NCBI GenBank assembly: GCA_036493295.1 | Contig: DASXQB010000495.1 | Location: 1-25,686, forward strand | Reading direction: 5' to 3' | DNA: 25,686 bases | Source of the DNA: DATKEU01 sp036493295 | GTDB taxonomy: Bacteria; Myxococcota_A; Polyangia; Fen-1088 | Shown: positions 24,665 to 25,686 of the stretch, one piece after another | Numbering within the stretch: position 1 is the first letter of the stretch | Layout of the letters: every line of letters starts with the position of its first letter | Translations under genes and position numbers: made by a program | The notes under the pieces: model-generated | Told to the model about the DNA's origin: nothing | Databases searched by the model: none | The model's input: the letters and a program-made list of their open reading frames with translations, nothing else

Positions 24665-25543
24665 GTGGGCCAGCAGATCATCAACGGGCTGTTTCTCGGC
24701 AGCATCTACGCGCTGTTCGCGCTGGGGTACACGCTGGTCTTCGGTGTGCTGGACATCTTGAATCTGGCGCACGCGGCGGTGTTCATGCTGGCGGCGTTCG
24801 TGGCGCTGTCGCTGGTGGGGGGAGCGCACCTGCCGCTGTGGGCCGCGCTGCCGCTGGCGGTGCTGGCCGCCGGCGTGCTGGGCGTGTTGCTGGAACGGAT
24901 CGCCTTCCGTCCGCTGCGCGGGCGCGCCGATTCGAACATCAGCGGGCTCATCAGCTCGCTGGCGGTGGCGACGATCTTTCAGGCGCTGGCGCTGCAGATC
25001 TGGGGGCCCAACGTGGCGCGCTTTCCCATCGGCACGGTGGCGGATCACCCGATCGCCTTTGCGGGCGGCGTGATCTCGCGCCTGCAGATCTTGATCATCG
25101 TGATCGCGCTGGCCCTGTTCGTGGCGCTGACGTTTCTGGTCCGGCGTAGTCGTCTGGGCCGGCAGATGCGCGCCGTCGCCGAGAGTCCGCGCGCCGCGCG
25201 CATCCTGGGCATCAACGTCGATCGGGTGATCGCCTGGTCGTTCTTCATCTCGTCGGCGCTGGGCGGAGCGGCCGGCGTGTTGTTCGGGCTGGCCTTCAAT
25301 TCCATCCAGGCCGACATGGGCCGCAGCGTCGAGCTGAAAGGCCTGGCGGTGATCATCCTGGGCGGCATGGGTTCGATGGTGGGCGCCGTGGTGGCCGGTT
25401 TCGCCCTGGGCCTGTGCGAGGTGCTGGTGGTCGCGTACCTGGGCGGCTCGTGGCGCGACGCCATCTCGTTCGCGGCGCTGTTTTTGGTGCTGGTGCTGCG
25501 GCCGCGCGGTCTGCTGGGCGCGGCGTCGCTGCGCGAAGCGTAG
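24665..25543 (+). CDS. livH: Branched-chain amino-acid type ABC transporter permease LivH
   Basis: 292 residues, an integral inner-membrane permease with about eight hydrophobic helices. The family N-terminus is intact: INGLFLGSIYALFALGYTLV, then GVLDILNLAHAAVFMLAAF. The cytoplasmic coupling loop appears as RRSRLGRQMRAVAESPRAARILGINVDRV. AVIILGGMGSMVGAVVAGFALGL (from about 230) and the final VLRPRGLLG are strong LivH hallmarks. Translation probably starts at GTG 24665, with AAGG 5 nt upstream; no ATG precedes the first helix. The pair LivH/LivM forms the membrane channel of the importer and would need ATPases (LivG, LivF), expected to the right of the window. Confidence 0.94.
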   Translation: MGQQIINGLFLGSIYALFALGYTLVFGVLDILNLAHAAVFMLAAFVALSLVGGAHLPLWAALPLAVLAAGVLGVLLERIAFRPLRGRADSNISGLISSLAVATIFQALALQIWGPNVARFPIGTVADHPIAFAGGVISRLQILIIVIALALFVALTFLVRRSRLGRQMRAVAESPRAARILGINVDRVIAWSFFISSALGGAAGVLFGLAFNSIQADMGRSVELKGLAVIILGGMGSMVGAVVAGFALGLCEVLVVAYLGGSWRDAISFAALFLVLVLRPRGLLGAASLREA

Positions 25544-25552
25544 GCGCGCGCC

Positions 25553-25686
25553 GTGTGGGCCGACCTCGCTGATCTCTACGCGACCTATCAATCGACGCTG
25601 GGGTACATCGGCATCAACGCGCTCCTGGCGCTGTCGGTGTACACGACGCTTTCGTGCGGGCAGCTGGCGCTGGGCAGCGCCGGGTT
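25553..25686 (+). CDS. livM: Branched-chain amino-acid type ABC transporter permease LivM, N-terminal fragment
   Basis: The gene starts at GTG 25553, 9 bp after the livH stop, and runs off the right edge after 44 codons. The visible part has a short amphipathic start (WADLADLYATYQS), then a hydrophobic helix (YIGINALLALSVYTTLSCG) followed by QLALGSAG. This matches the N-terminal transmembrane segment and G-Q-L-S/A-L-G-x-A-x-F motif of LivM. Position immediately after livH supports the call. No Shine-Dalgarno is obvious, so it may depend on coupling to livH. Confidence 0.85.
   Translation, partial: MWADLADLYATYQSTLGYIGINALLALSVYTTLSCGQLALGSAG

Overview
This is a 25.7-kb, very G+C-rich chromosomal window from a Gram-negative bacterium, most likely a Myxococcota/deltaproteobacterial-type organism. 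That placement is inference. It rests on AgmX/PglI-type lipoproteins, a Cys-rich von Willebrand-type lipoprotein, a sigma-54-like promoter and periplasmic parvulin chaperones. The genes are mostly housekeeping or metabolic. I see no tRNA, rRNA, CRISPR array, transposase or phage gene.

Layout, left to right. (1) 1-1552, minus: the start of an enoyl-CoA hydratase and a complete diaminopimelate decarboxylase (lysA). A decayed fragment of a lipoprotein-like gene lies head-to-head with lysA at 1553-1781. (2) 1836-3682: a small exported protein with eight cysteines (+), facing two different AgmX/PglI-type lipoproteins (-). (3) 3737-6961, minus: a tight thiolase / 3-hydroxyacyl-CoA dehydrogenase / acyl-CoA dehydrogenase operon for short-chain acyl-CoA metabolism. 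(4) 7043-13814, plus: a lipoprotein with an NlpC/P60-like core that lacks the expected cysteine, then a sigma-54-like promoter followed by five closely spaced genes. These encode a VWA lipoprotein, a monoacylglycerol-lipase-like hydrolase, glycerol kinase, a PP2C phosphatase and an ArsA/Get3-type ATPase. (5) 13815-14403: a 589-bp gene-free stretch dominated by two large imperfect palindromes. (6) 14404-18075, plus: mfd. (7) 18112-19257, minus: a polysaccharide-deacetylase-like protein whose N-terminus has no canonical start codon. (8) 19390-21425, plus: two translationally coupled parvulin-type chaperones. (9) 21534-23374, minus: an SDR oxidoreductase and a DUF523-DUF1722 protein ending in an intrinsic terminator. 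(10) 23494-end, plus: a branched-chain amino-acid type ABC importer (livK, livH, start of livM).

How the genes may work together (inference). The hydrolase and glycerol kinase would take acylglycerols to glycerol-3-phosphate, and the adjacent divergent operon would process acyl-CoAs, so the centre of the window looks like lipid use. The lipoproteins and parvulins are envelope functions.

No single locus is a clear new defence or mobile system. The strongest unexplained signals are the palindromes upstream of mfd, two genes whose conserved N-termini lie upstream of any ATG/GTG/TTG, and the Cys-rich exported protein.
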